DNA of 14,777 bases from VRUE01 sp035318745 (GCA_035318745.1 DATHEA010000003.1:1-14777), one strand, 5' to 3'. Counted from the stretch's first letter, positions 1 through 5,921 are shown. Numbers and translations are program-made. The notes: generated from the sequence alone by a model not told the origin.

Positions 1-1
1 A

Positions 2-550
2 ATCGCAATTGAAGGGGGTCGGCGAGATGGCGGTGCCGAGACGCGGATCAGGCTTGATCTCCGCCACCCCGAAGTTGCCGATTCACCGGACAAGAGCTCC
101 GAGCGGTGGCGGCTGCGAACAATTCGACATCGGCTCGCCCATGCGCCCTTTTCCCGTGAGACTCTCACTGCATTCCACGGCGCTGAGGCGCAGAAGGGAC
201 GACGCTTGACCGCTGTCGACCTCAGGAACGAGAGTCGGGTCGCAGCGCTCATGGCTTGGCATTTCGAGGCATCCTCCTCCCAAGGCGGAAGTCAGCGGCC
301 GCATCTGGTTGTCGCGCTTGGCCTGGCCCAGGACGCCCCGGGCGCCCTACGTGCCGAATATCTCGTCGCCTGCTGGCTGCTCTGTCTGGTCGGATTGGCG
401 ATCGACCGGCGCACCGTGGCAAAGGGACGCATTGGCGTCGTGCTCGACGCAGCGATTGCTCTTCCCGAAGGCGAACTCGGCGCGCTGGGATTCAGGCGAG
501 GCTCTCAGCGCAACGGATACTCGGGCGACTATTTCGAGTTGCCCGCGTGA
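2..550 (+). CDS. C-terminal part of an unrecognised protein (5' end outside the window)
   Basis: The frame is open from base 2 to the TGA at 548-550, giving 182 codons. It runs through the TTG at 206 that could be mistaken for a start, so the true start is probably left of the window. Third positions are mostly G or C, which supports real coding. The N-terminal half in view is Arg-rich (an HRLAHAPFSRE stretch). The C-terminal half has a hydrophobic segment (AEYLVACWLLCLVGLAIDRR) and ends in GYSGDYFELPA. I do not recognise the family. The LVGLAIDRR stretch faintly recalls GNAT acetyltransferases, but no complete acetyl-CoA motif is visible. It converges on the helix-turn-helix gene 529-957 and overlaps it by 22 bp. 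Confidence 0.5.
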   Translation: MAIEGGRRDGGAETRIRLDLRHPEVADSPDKSSERWRLRTIRHRLAHAPFSRETLTAFHGAEAQKGRRLTAVDLRNESRVAALMAWHFEASSSQGGSQRPHLVVALGLAQDAPGALRAEYLVACWLLCLVGLAIDRRTVAKGRIGVVLDAAIALPEGELGALGFRRGSQRNGYSGDYFELPA

Positions 551-957
551 CGGAGATAGATCTTCTCTGCCTGCCTGGCATAACGCTCCGGGAGAGCACT
601 GCGGAGCTCTGCCAAGAACTCATCGGGAGCCGATGGCCGGCGCTCGGGCAGCGCATCGAAGAACTGGTCGATCTCGCTACCGATCACACTCACCAGGTCG
701 GGATGGTCCCGCTCGATGCCGTCGAGGAGGCCGCCAGCGACCTCCTCGATCGAGGCACGGCGAAGATAGGATGCGAGACGCAGCAGATCCTCGACGGAGA
801 GGTGCTTCTCCCGGCGCCCCCACGGCAGCGGCTCGAGTCCTAGCTCCTCGATCCCGCGCGTGATCCCAGCGGGGCTGATGTCGATCAGCTCAGCGGCGCC
901 CGAGAGGGTCGGAAGAGCGCGAACGTAGTCCGTGCGGCTTCTATCGATAGTCGCCAT
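529..957 (-). CDS. Small helix-turn-helix protein of unknown role
   Basis: This encodes 142 residues from ATG 957 to TAG 529. Residues about 13-65 (ALPTLSGAAELIDISPAG onward) look like a DNA-binding helix-turn-helix: a 'gene-silencing or antitoxin-like' sensor helix followed by a recognition helix and the LSVEDLLRLASYLRRAS stretch, resembling MerR-type or antitoxin-type HTH regions. The C-terminal half is helical, acidic and basic (SEIDQFFDALPERRP, ELRSALPERYARQAEKIYLRH) and may be a dimerisation arm. The AAGAAGG sequence sits only one base from the ATG, too close for an ordinary ribosome site. A TATCCT at 972-967 (minus strand) could be a -10 that gives an almost leaderless message. A DNA-binding role is inferred from the HTH alone. 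The neighbour 2-550 is convergent, so the pair is not a classical toxin-antitoxin operon. Confidence 0.75.
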   Translation of the reverse strand: MATIDRSRTDYVRALPTLSGAAELIDISPAGITRGIEELGLEPLPWGRREKHLSVEDLLRLASYLRRASIEEVAGGLLDGIERDHPDLVSVIGSEIDQFFDALPERRPSAPDEFLAELRSALPERYARQAEKIYLRHAGNSK

Positions 958-1020
958 ACCTTCTTAAGGATAGCGCAAGAGATGAAAGAATTGAAAATGT
1001 TTGATGCGAACTGACGTCCG

Positions 1021-1043
1021 CGCTTATCCTCAGCCGATAAGCG
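1021..1043. promoter_or_regulatory. Perfect 8-bp inverted repeat, operator or weak terminator
   Basis: CGCTTATC (1021-1028) and GATAAGCG (1036-1043) are perfect complements around a 7-base spacer. The repeat lies between the stop of the acyl-CoA dehydrogenase (1065) and the start of the HTH gene (957). There is no T-run after it on the minus strand, so an operator for a dimeric regulator, perhaps the HTH protein itself, is at least as likely as a terminator. Confidence 0.45.
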
Positions 1044-1064
1044 CTCGTGAGCTGATGGCGACGG

Positions 1065-2219
1065 CTACCGCCGTGGGTCCATCGCGCGGGAGATCACCAC
1101 GCGCTGGATCTCGTTGGTGCCCTCGTAGATCTGGGTGATCTTGGCGTCGCGCATCATCCGCTCGACCGGGTACTCCTTGACGTAGCCGTAGCCGCCGAGC
1201 ACCTGGATCGCCTCGACCGTGACCCGCATCGCGTTGTCGGAGGCAAACAGCTTCGCCATCGAGGAGTGCTTGGCAAGCGCGGGGTCGTCGCGGTCGGCCA
1301 GCGCGCAGGCCTTGTAGAGGAGCTCGCGGGCGGCGGCGGTGCCGGTCTCCATCTCGGCCAGCTTGAACTGGATCGCCTGCAGGTCGAGGATCGGCTTGCC
1401 GAAGGCGACCCGCTCGGCGGCATAGGCGGTCGCGTAATCGGTCGCCCCCTGGGCGATGCCGACCGCCTGCGCGGCGGCGCCGAGGCGCGTCCTCTCCAGC
1501 GTGCCGAGGGCGACGCCTAGGCCGCGGCCAACCTCGCCGATCACGTTCTCGGCCGGCACGCGGACGTCGTCAAAAACCGGCGAGCCGGTCGGCGAGCCGC
1601 GGATCCCGAGCTTGTGCTCGAGCTTGCCGATCGAGAAGCCGGGCCGGTCGGCCTCGACCATGAAGGCGGTGATTCGCCGCTTCTCACGGTCGGTGACGGC
1701 GAAGACGACGTAGTAGTCGGCGACGCCCGCGTTGCTGATCCAGTTCTTGGCGCCGTTGATCACCCATTCGTCGCCGTCGAGCTCGGCGTGGGTGCGCATC
1801 GCGGCGGGGTCGGAGCCGGCCTCCGGCTCGGAGAGCGCGAAGGCGGGCGTCCACTCGCCGCCGGCGCAGCGCGGCAGCACTCGCTGCTTCAACTCCTCGC
1901 TGCCGAAGAGGCGGATCGGCAGCGAGCCGAGCTCCTGCACCATCAGGATCAGCGCGCTGGAAGCGCAGGCCTTGGCGATCTCCTCCACGGCCATCTGCAA
2001 CATCAACGTGCCCGTGCCGGTGCCGCCGTAGCGCTCCTCGAAGGGCAGGGCGAGGATGTCGTGCTCGGCCAGCAGCTTGCGCACGTCCGCTGGGTACTCG
2101 GAGGCCTCGTCGATCTCGGCGGCGCGCGGAGCAATCCGCTCTTTCGAGATCTGGGCGATCGTCTCGCGGAAGTCAAGTAGGTCCCGGGGGATGGCGTAGA
2201 CGTCGGTCACGGTGCTCAT
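1065..2219 (-). CDS. Acyl-CoA dehydrogenase (FAD-dependent)
   Basis: A 384-residue flavoprotein expected to oxidise an acyl-CoA thioester to the trans-2-enoyl-CoA, passing electrons to electron-transfer flavoprotein. Its length is normal for the family. ALSEPEAGSDPAA (residues 128-140) matches family signature 1. QVLGGYGYVKEYPVERMMRD (339-358) matches signature 2. IYEGTNEIQR holds the catalytic base Glu366 at the position used by short- and medium-chain enzymes, not the isovaleryl-type position. KNWISN and RVAFGKPI are also typical. ATG 2219 is chosen because the family N-terminus (DVYAIPRDLLDFRET) starts just after it and GAAGG precedes it. The 23 codons upstream of it are Arg-rich and atypical. 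The gene begins 46 bp after the small winged-helix gene and may be read from the same promoter. Substrate chain length cannot be read from the sequence. Confidence 0.95.
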   Translation of the reverse strand: MSTVTDVYAIPRDLLDFRETIAQISKERIAPRAAEIDEASEYPADVRKLLAEHDILALPFEERYGGTGTGTLMLQMAVEEIAKACASSALILMVQELGSLPIRLFGSEELKQRVLPRCAGGEWTPAFALSEPEAGSDPAAMRTHAELDGDEWVINGAKNWISNAGVADYYVVFAVTDREKRRITAFMVEADRPGFSIGKLEHKLGIRGSPTGSPVFDDVRVPAENVIGEVGRGLGVALGTLERTRLGAAAQAVGIAQGATDYATAYAAERVAFGKPILDLQAIQFKLAEMETGTAAARELLYKACALADRDDPALAKHSSMAKLFASDNAMRVTVEAIQVLGGYGYVKEYPVERMMRDAKITQIYEGTNEIQRVVISRAMDPRR

Positions 2220-2265
2220 GCGGCCTTCACGCCCGGCACCGTACTTCAGGTGAGGCTCGCGACGG

Positions 2266-2532
2266 CTACGCGAGGAGCGCGAAGGCATGGAGGGCAGCCG
2301 GCGTCGGCTCCACGACGTCGTCGTCCCGGTCGGAGAACAGGCCGAACTCTCTCAGGTTGCGGACCGCATGAGCGGCTGTCTCGACCTCCTTGCCGTCGTC
2401 GGGGTCGCTGACGATCTTCAACGAAAGCTCTCTGGTCGTCAGGTGCCGCGGATGCAGTTCCGCGGCCACTTCGAGAATCACAGATTCGACTATCGCAATG
2501 TTGTATTTGGGTGGGGTCCTACTGTCGGTCAT
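2266..2532 (-). CDS. Small winged-helix-like protein coupled to an ArsR-like regulator
   Basis: An 88-residue protein starting at ATG 2532. The start codon overlaps the stop of the upstream regulator as ATGA (2532-2529), so the two are almost certainly translationally coupled. The sequence reads as helix (IAIVESVILEVAAELH), a turn with LTTRELSLKIVSDPDDGKEVETAAHAVRNLREFGLF (helix-turn-helix followed by a recognition-like helix), and a short wing (DDDVVEPTPAALHAFALLA). This suggests a minimal winged helix, either binding DNA next to its partner or acting as a partner subunit. I do not recognise a named family, and the fold assignment is inference from sequence pattern. A longer reading from 2712 would run back inside the upstream gene and gives Arg/Gly-rich sequence typical of an out-of-frame read. 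Confidence 0.75.
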   Translation of the reverse strand: MTDSRTPPKYNIAIVESVILEVAAELHPRHLTTRELSLKIVSDPDDGKEVETAAHAVRNLREFGLFSDRDDDVVEPTPAALHAFALLA

Positions 2533-3200
2533 GAAGCAATTGCCGCGCCCTCCGCCCGTGCCACGAGGGTGTGTAGGTCGGCGGGTCCCCAGGCGGCCTC
2601 GAAGGCCAGTAGCGCAAAGGTGTAGCCGGCCGCCTCGCCCCCGTCGCCATTGGCCTCCCTCATGCGCTTCGCCGCTGCCTGCTGCTCGTCTTCGACTTCT
2701 TTGGTCGCCCACTGTGCGATTGCAACTACGTTACGCCGGCCCTCGGGGTCGAGAACGAGCGGTGTGCGGATGATGTGGTCATGCGACCCCTGCAGCTTGC
2801 CCGCTTTCAGCGCTTCCGTGAGGTCGTTGAACAGATCGCTCGCCTGGCCCGCGCCGACCACGGCGCGCAGCCCCTTTTTGAGCCGACGCCACGCCTTCGC
2901 CGGAAGCAGCGTTTTTGCACTGGCACGGTAATAGTGCTCGACCGCCCCACGACGCGGCTCGGTGCGGATCTCTTCGAGCATTCCGTCGCAGTCGTCGCGC
3001 AGCACTTTGACGTGGTAGCTGACCTGGCTCAGCCCTTCGTTAAGTGCCTTCGACAGCTTTTTGGGGCTGATCTCGCCCTGCACCGCGGCCAGCAGGATGT
3101 GCTGCCGCAGAACGTGAGACAGAGCCTTGACGAACCGTGGGTCCACGAGGACCGGCAAGTGCTCCCCGCCTTTACTCCTGTCTCCATTGCTCGTAGACAT
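2529..3200 (-). CDS. ArsR-like winged-helix transcriptional regulator
   Basis: A 223-residue protein from ATG 3200, preceded by GGAAGG six bases upstream. Residues about 20-95 form an ArsR-type winged helix: DPRFVKALSHVLRQHILLAAVQ, then ISPKKLSKALNEGLSQVSYHVKVLRDD (helix-turn-helix with the family's S-x-V-S-Y-H-V-K-V-L recognition helix) and a wing ending in VEHYYRAS. The remaining 125 residues are a helical region (LFNDLTEALKAGKL; EVEDEQQAAAKRMRE) ending in YTFALLAFEAAW. This is the long two-part layout common among actinobacterial regulators of this kind, and the gene at 3393-4025 shares it. There are no metal-site Cys clusters, so the signal is unlikely to be a metal. The ligand and targets are unknown. 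It leads an operon with 2266-2532 and perhaps the acyl-CoA dehydrogenase. Confidence 0.85.
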   Translation of the reverse strand: MSTSNGDRSKGGEHLPVLVDPRFVKALSHVLRQHILLAAVQGEISPKKLSKALNEGLSQVSYHVKVLRDDCDGMLEEIRTEPRRGAVEHYYRASAKTLLPAKAWRRLKKGLRAVVGAGQASDLFNDLTEALKAGKLQGSHDHIIRTPLVLDPEGRRNVVAIAQWATKEVEDEQQAAAKRMREANGDGGEAAGYTFALLAFEAAWGPADLHTLVARAEGAAIAS

Positions 3201-3300
3201 TCCTCGCCTTCCCGTTCACCGGAGGTGCGGGGGGAGCGACCGAGCACCACCCACTGGACAACCCCGGACCCGACTACCTGCTGGTCAAGCAGTCAGTTCT

Positions 3301-3306
3301 ATTCTA
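3301..3306 (-). promoter_or_regulatory. Possible -10 element for the 3200-2266 regulator operon
   Basis: TAGAAT on the minus strand lies about 100 bases upstream of ATG 3200, in a 192-bp gap that is clearly more AT-rich than its surroundings. The best -35 at a 17-bp spacing (CTTATC) is poor, so this is a weak call. Two ACCCGT copies 18 bp apart (3366-3371 and 3384-3389) lie further upstream. Confidence 0.3.
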
Positions 3307-3392
3307 AGTAGTGCACAGTTACAGATAAGAACGGTTGAGTCTGTACTAACTTCTTGAATGGTTTTCACCCGTCAGAGGGATACACCCGTAAG

Positions 3393-4025
3393 TCAGTTTT
3401 TCCGTGGAGTAAGCCGGTGTACCGCTGGGGCATTGGAGTTAACGGGCTTGCTTCGCTCGAAGCCCAACGTTGCGGCGATCAGCGTCGTCGCCTTCTCACC
3501 AGATTTGGCTCGTCTGTTGGTAGACCGCGCCTCGATCTCTGCAACTCGTTCCCATGATTCGCGCTGCTCATCAGCTAGTTCGTCGCGACCCTGCTCGTCG
3601 AGGTTGTACCAGCGCCACATCATGCGGACTCGGGTATCTCTGTTCAGTTTCTGGGTTCGCAGCGCCGCGAGGGACTCGGCCATGATCGCTTGCAGGACCA
3701 CAGCGGCGTATTCCTGCTTGACCTCCGGTGGTAGCGCCACCGCCTCCTCGTCGCTCACGACTGGGAGTTCAACGGCCCGATAGAAATGCTGATCGGTGTT
3801 GCGTACCTTTTCAATCCTCGCCACTTCAATAGATCCGGAGCTGAGCATTTCTTTGATGTGGTGGCCGATGGTGGTTAGCGGCCAGTGGGTGAGTTCGGCA
3901 AGCTCAGAGGCGTTGTAGATAGCTTCGTTTAGCAGGCAAAGGATTTCGATTCTGATGCGGTGCGCAATGGCATAGGACACCGCCTCTTCGATGCTCCGCT
4001 TCCGGTCTTTGATGATGTCTGCCAC
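3393..4025 (-). CDS. ArsR-like winged-helix regulator with long C-terminal region
   Basis: A 210-residue protein. The start is GTG 4025, supported by GGAGGG seven bases upstream (4032-4037 region, minus strand). Residues about 12-85 form the winged helix: SYAIAHRIRIEILCLLNE, then NASELAELTHWPLTTIGHHIKEMLSSGSIEVAR (helix-turn-helix with the GHHIKEML recognition helix) and a wing ending in QHFYRAVEL. The C-terminal part has RMMWRWYNLDEQGRDELADEQRESWERV, a long acidic/basic helix, and ATLGFERSKP, a motif recurring in this regulator group. It shares this layout with the regulator at 2529-3200 but is not a close copy. It has its own promoter, with palindromes across the -35 region, which suggests autoregulation. 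The ligand is unknown. Confidence 0.85.
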   Translation of the reverse strand: MADIIKDRKRSIEEAVSYAIAHRIRIEILCLLNEAIYNASELAELTHWPLTTIGHHIKEMLSSGSIEVARIEKVRNTDQHFYRAVELPVVSDEEAVALPPEVKQEYAAVVLQAIMAESLAALRTQKLNRDTRVRMMWRWYNLDEQGRDELADEQRESWERVAEIEARSTNRRAKSGEKATTLIAATLGFERSKPVNSNAPAVHRLTPRKN

Positions 4026-4043
4026 CGAAATCCCTCCGCTCAG

Positions 4044-4071
4044 TCTGGTCTGGACATTCAGAAGGACCAGA
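4044..4071 (-). promoter_or_regulatory. Inverted repeat in the 5' region of the 4025-3393 regulator
   Basis: TCTGGTC (4044-4050) and GACCAGA (4065-4071) are perfect 7-bp complements separated by 14 bases. The repeat lies between the predicted transcription start and GTG 4025. It could be a second operator at the start site or a hairpin in the untranslated leader. Confidence 0.4.
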
Positions 4072-4076
4072 TCATA
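4071..4076 (-). promoter_or_regulatory. -10 element of the 4025-3393 regulator
   Basis: TATGAT on the minus strand, one mismatch from the TATAAT consensus, about 45 bases upstream of GTG 4025. The -35 position at a 17-bp spacing falls inside the first palindrome at 4091-4103 and is weak by itself (GAAACC). That fits a promoter whose activity depends on a bound protein. Confidence 0.5.
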
Positions 4077-4090
4077 TTGCCATTCACCCT

Positions 4091-4140
4091 CGGGGTTTCC
4101 CCGCCGCTAGGGTTATCCCGCATAGTCGGGAAATCCCTAG
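4091..4140. promoter_or_regulatory. Array of three GGG-n-CCC palindromes, likely operator
   Basis: Three short palindromes lie at almost equal spacing: CGGGGTTTCCCCG (4091-4103), GGGTTATCCC (4110-4119) and GGGAAATCCC (4128-4137). Their centres are about 18 bp apart. The last two sit inside a larger inverted repeat, CTAGGGTTATCCCG (4107-4120) against CGGGAAATCCCTAG (4127-4140), 12 of 14 positions matched, spacer 6. The first covers the -35 region of the regulator gene that starts at 4025. Confidence 0.6.
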
Positions 4141-4202
4141 CATCGGCCTCCCAACCCGGCGAGTAGACCGGGATGACAAAGCGGGGAAGGGGGTGAGTAC
4201 GG

Positions 4203-4262
4203 ATGACGGTCCTCAAAGTTGAGAAGGCGGCTCCCATCGTGGAGATCTATAAGCACGGCTAG
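4203..4262 (+). CDS. Possible 19-residue leader peptide upstream of the XRE gene
   Basis: ATG 4203 to TAG 4260-4262 encodes MTVLKVEKAAPIVEIYKHG. A purine-rich GGGGAAGGGGG (4183-4193) is placed about 10 bases before the ATG, a good ribosome-binding site. An in-frame TGA just upstream (4194-4196) fixes the start. The composition looks protein-like, with no repeated regulatory codon. Its stop codon overlaps the first arm of a hairpin (see 4261-4289), so it may act in cis by translation. It could equally be a chance ORF in a 396-bp gap. Confidence 0.35.
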   Translation: MTVLKVEKAAPIVEIYKHG

Positions 4263-4289
4263 ACCGCATGTAAGGGCCGGTCTCGGCCC
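4261..4289 (+). promoter_or_regulatory. Overlapping, mutually exclusive hairpins (attenuator-like)
   Basis: AGACCG (4261-4266) pairs with CGGTCT (4278-4283). Alternatively GGGCCG (4274-4279) pairs with CGGCCC (4284-4289) around a GTCT tetraloop and is followed by CCTT. The two share bases and cannot form together. The first arm begins in the stop codon of the 19-codon ORF. TCGGCCCCCTT is present twice (4283-4293, 4309-4319). A further 7-bp pair, TCTCGCC (4320-4326) and GGCGAGA (4351-4357), follows before the XRE gene. The arms are short, so chance pairing is possible. Confidence 0.35.
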
Positions 4290-4421
4290 CCTTGCGTTGA
4301 GGCTGGGATCGGCCCCCTTTCTCGCCTTCGTCGGCCAGGCGTCATAGGGAGGCGAGAGTCTACGCAAGAACTTGTGAAGTTTCCTATGGCGGTCTCGGCC
4401 CACAGGACAGACGATTGTCAC

Positions 4422-4616
4422 ATGGCCGCCCTCGGCACCAACCTGCGCGAGGCGCGCGAACGGCTTGGCTTGACGCAGGAACAGGTCGCGGAGCGCAGCG
4501 GCGTCCACGCCACGGAGGTCAGCCGGATCGAGGGCGGCAAGCGCGACCCGAAAGTCTCGACGCTGGAACGACTCGCCAAGGCGGTCGAGGTGGAGCCGGG
4601 GCGCCTACTCGACTAG
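4422..4616 (+). CDS. Small XRE-family (Cro/CI-type) regulator
   Basis: A 64-residue protein that is almost entirely one helix-turn-helix domain: LGTNLREARERLGLTQEQVA, then SGVHATEVSRIEGGKRDPK (recognition helix and the typical 'E-x-G-x-R-x-P' turn), then STLERLAKAVEVEPGRLL. Its length is normal for single-domain XRE proteins of phage-, plasmid- or toxin-antitoxin-type origin, and also for chromosomal copies in actinobacteria. ATG 4422 is chosen because the domain begins directly after it. In-frame ATG 4386 and GTG 4374 would add 12 or 16 residues with no domain match. The nearest purine-rich site, AGGA at 4404-4407, is somewhat far from 4422, so the start is not certain. It is the only plus-strand gene here after 550 and converges on the island to its right. 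No partner toxin is adjacent. Confidence 0.85.
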   Translation: MAALGTNLREARERLGLTQEQVAERSGVHATEVSRIEGGKRDPKVSTLERLAKAVEVEPGRLLD

Positions 4617-4641
4617 GCGGCTCGCCTCTGAGCGTCCGTGA

Positions 4642-4672
4642 CGCCGCCCCGGCGCGCTGCGCCGAGGCGGCG
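4642..4672. terminator. Strong hairpin between convergent genes, bidirectional terminator
   Basis: CGCCGCC (4642-4648) pairs with GGCGGCG (4666-4672) and CGGCGC (4650-4655) with GCGCCG (4659-4664), around a 3-base GCT loop. This gives a 13-bp stem with a single C-A mismatch. It fills the 71-bp gap between the XRE stop (4616) and the stop of the minus-strand secreted protein (4688). No T-run is present on either side, as is common for GC-rich actinobacterial terminators. Confidence 0.7.
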
Positions 4673-4687
4673 GGCTCGAACCTCAGG

Positions 4688-5020
4688 TCAGTCGCCCTCA
4701 GACTCGTGGACGGCGCCGGTGCTGCCGCTCTCGTCATGGTGTCCGTCAGGACCATCGCTTTTGGAGGCTGAATCGGGCGCCTCCGTCTGGCTCTCTGCCC
4801 CGGACCCCCGCTCGCCGGCCTGACTTCCCTGGTCGGACTCGTTCTGGTCGCCGCTCTGCACCCCGTCGCTGTCGCCGGGCGCACTCGTCTCGCCCTTGGA
4901 ATGCTGCACGGTCACCTTTGCCACGGTGCCCGCACTCTGGGCCTGGGCGAAGGCAGCGCCTCCCACGGCGAGCGCTGCCAGCGCCGCGCTCATCAGCACC
5001 AATTTCTTCAACTTTCTCAT
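4688..5020 (-). CDS. Small acidic secreted protein with disordered tail
   Basis: A 110-residue protein from ATG 5020, with AAGGGGAAG just upstream as a strong ribosome site. Residues 1-28 form a signal peptide: MRKLKKL positive region, a hydrophobic core (LVLMSAALAALAVGGAA) and a likely cut near AFA-QAQ. The mature part starts with a short GTVAKVTVQHSKGE segment. It is then rich in Ser, Gly, Asp, Glu and Gln to the end, with no Cys and almost no hydrophobic residues, so it is probably disordered. It ends in GHHDESGSTGAVHESEGD, where His and acidic residues could bind cations weakly. I recognise no family. It is the last gene of the minus-strand island and has its own copy of the shared promoter element (5065-5084). 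A role in the cell envelope is inferred from export and context only. Confidence 0.75.
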   Translation of the reverse strand: MRKLKKLVLMSAALAALAVGGAAFAQAQSAGTVAKVTVQHSKGETSAPGDSDGVQSGDQNESDQGSQAGERGSGAESQTEAPDSASKSDGPDGHHDESGSTGAVHESEGD

Positions 5021-5064
5021 CACTTCCCCTTTTCGTTGGGTTGAGTGATCGATGGTCGACGGCT

Positions 5065-5084
5065 CAGATTGGATGGGCATGAGA
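5065..5084 (-). promoter_or_regulatory. Shared regulatory element, copy upstream of the acidic secreted protein
   Basis: On the minus strand this reads TCTCAT, five bases, TCCAAT and then CTG. It matches the site before the lipoprotein operon at 15 of 20 positions and keeps its 11-bp half-site spacing. It lies 45-64 bases upstream of ATG 5020, a sensible position for an activator. Confidence 0.45.
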
Positions 5085-5138
5085 CGAACCCTCACTTTGC
5101 CTAAATCTTTCGCCGGCGCGCGAGCAAGACCAGAGAGC

Positions 5139-5904
5139 TCAGACCAGCTCGCGAACCTCGTCTGGAGGCCTTGGCGGCACGACACCGGTTGGCAAGCTCG
5201 ATCTGCGCTTGCCCCGGCCTTTCTGATCCGCAGGCGTATCCACCCCGGTCGAGGTCAGAAAGGCGACGAACATGGCGATCATCGCCGCGAGGACGAAGCT
5301 GACCAGGCCGGTGCCGATCGCCAGGCCGCCCCGTTCCGAGGACACCCCCAACCAGTCGGCGAAGGAGGCTCCAAGCGGGCGGGTCACCACATAGGCGAAC
5401 CAGAAGGCGAGGATCGAGTTCATGCCAAAGCGCCAGTAACCGATCGCCGGCACAGCGATGATCGCCGCGAACATCAGGCCCGAGCCGAAGAAGCCGAGGC
5501 CGAAGGTGACCGCGGTGAGGTCTCCGGCGGCGGTGCCGAGGGCGAAGGTCGCGAGCACCGCGGCCCAGTAGAAGACCTCGCGGCGCTCGGTGACGATGCT
5601 GTGGATCGAGAGCGTTCCCTCGGTCCGGTACCAGGTGCGGAAGACCACCGCGAGCACGATCGCGAAGAAGATCGTCGAGACGACGTAGGGGACGCCGAGG
5701 CCGACGTGGAGGACATCGGCGCACATCGTGCCGAAGACCCCGACCATCGCCACCGCGAGCCAGTAGCGCCAAGGCACGTAGCGGTCGCTCGAGAACCTTG
5801 ACGATCCAGAAGAAGGCCATTATCTCGGGCACCTTCGAGAAGCCGTGCGAGGTTTTGAGCTTGGTGTCCAAGGGCGGGCTTGGCGAAACGAGGCGGCAGG
5901 CCAA
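5139..5904 (-). pseudogene. DUF347 (COG4705-type) membrane protein, internally deleted and frameshifted
   Basis: The N-terminal frame (from TTG 5904) contains SKVPEIMAFFWIVKVL (5838-5791), matching NKVPEITLYFWVIKIL of the intact paralogue at 12924-14195. The family sequence then resumes in another frame at RYVPWRYWLAVAMVG, matching KYVPGIYWLAVVLI. Only 7 bases (5790-5784) separate the two parts where the paralogue has 126. Relative to it, about 119 bp are missing, removing the rest of DUF347 repeat 1 and breaking the frame. Repeats 2-4 remain open to the TAG at 5139: ERREVFYWAAVLATFALGTAAGDL and LAFWFAYVVTRPLGASFADWL keep the family's Trp and TRPLGAS motifs. The paralogue's C-terminal soluble domain is absent and replaced by a basic tail (KGRGKRRSS). 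A GTG at 5777 could start a 212-residue three-repeat protein, so residual function is possible. Confidence 0.75.
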
Positions 5905-5921
5905 GTCCGCTGCTTAAACCA

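Noticed and set aside
9..209. A 66-codon plus-strand frame at the left edge.
   Set aside because: It lies inside the longer frame 2-550, which has better codon bias. The product is Arg/Pro-rich and shows no domain.
2..550. Idea that the left-edge gene is a GNAT acetyltransferase toxin paired with the HTH protein.
   Set aside because: Only a short LVGLAIDRR-like stretch is similar, the acetyl-CoA-binding loop is not convincing, and the genes are convergent, not an operon.
1058..2269. GCGACGGCTAC occurs at 1058-1068 and 2259-2269, bracketing the acyl-CoA dehydrogenase like target-site repeats.
   Set aside because: The same 11-mer also occurs inside the permease gene near 8567, and matches of this length are expected by chance in GC-rich DNA of this size.
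4374..4421. Extended N-terminus of the XRE protein from GTG 4374 or ATG 4386.
   Set aside because: The added residues match no part of the domain. The domain begins right after ATG 4422, although the ribosome site is not decisive.
4137..4508. A 123-codon minus-strand frame across the gap and the XRE gene.
   Set aside because: It is antisense to a clear XRE domain, has no family features and no ribosome site, and its codon use looks like a shadow.
4642..4672. Possible small RNA or CRISPR-like element because of the strong hairpin.
   Set aside because: A single stem-loop between convergent stops is explained fully by a bidirectional terminator. No repeats or spacers are present.
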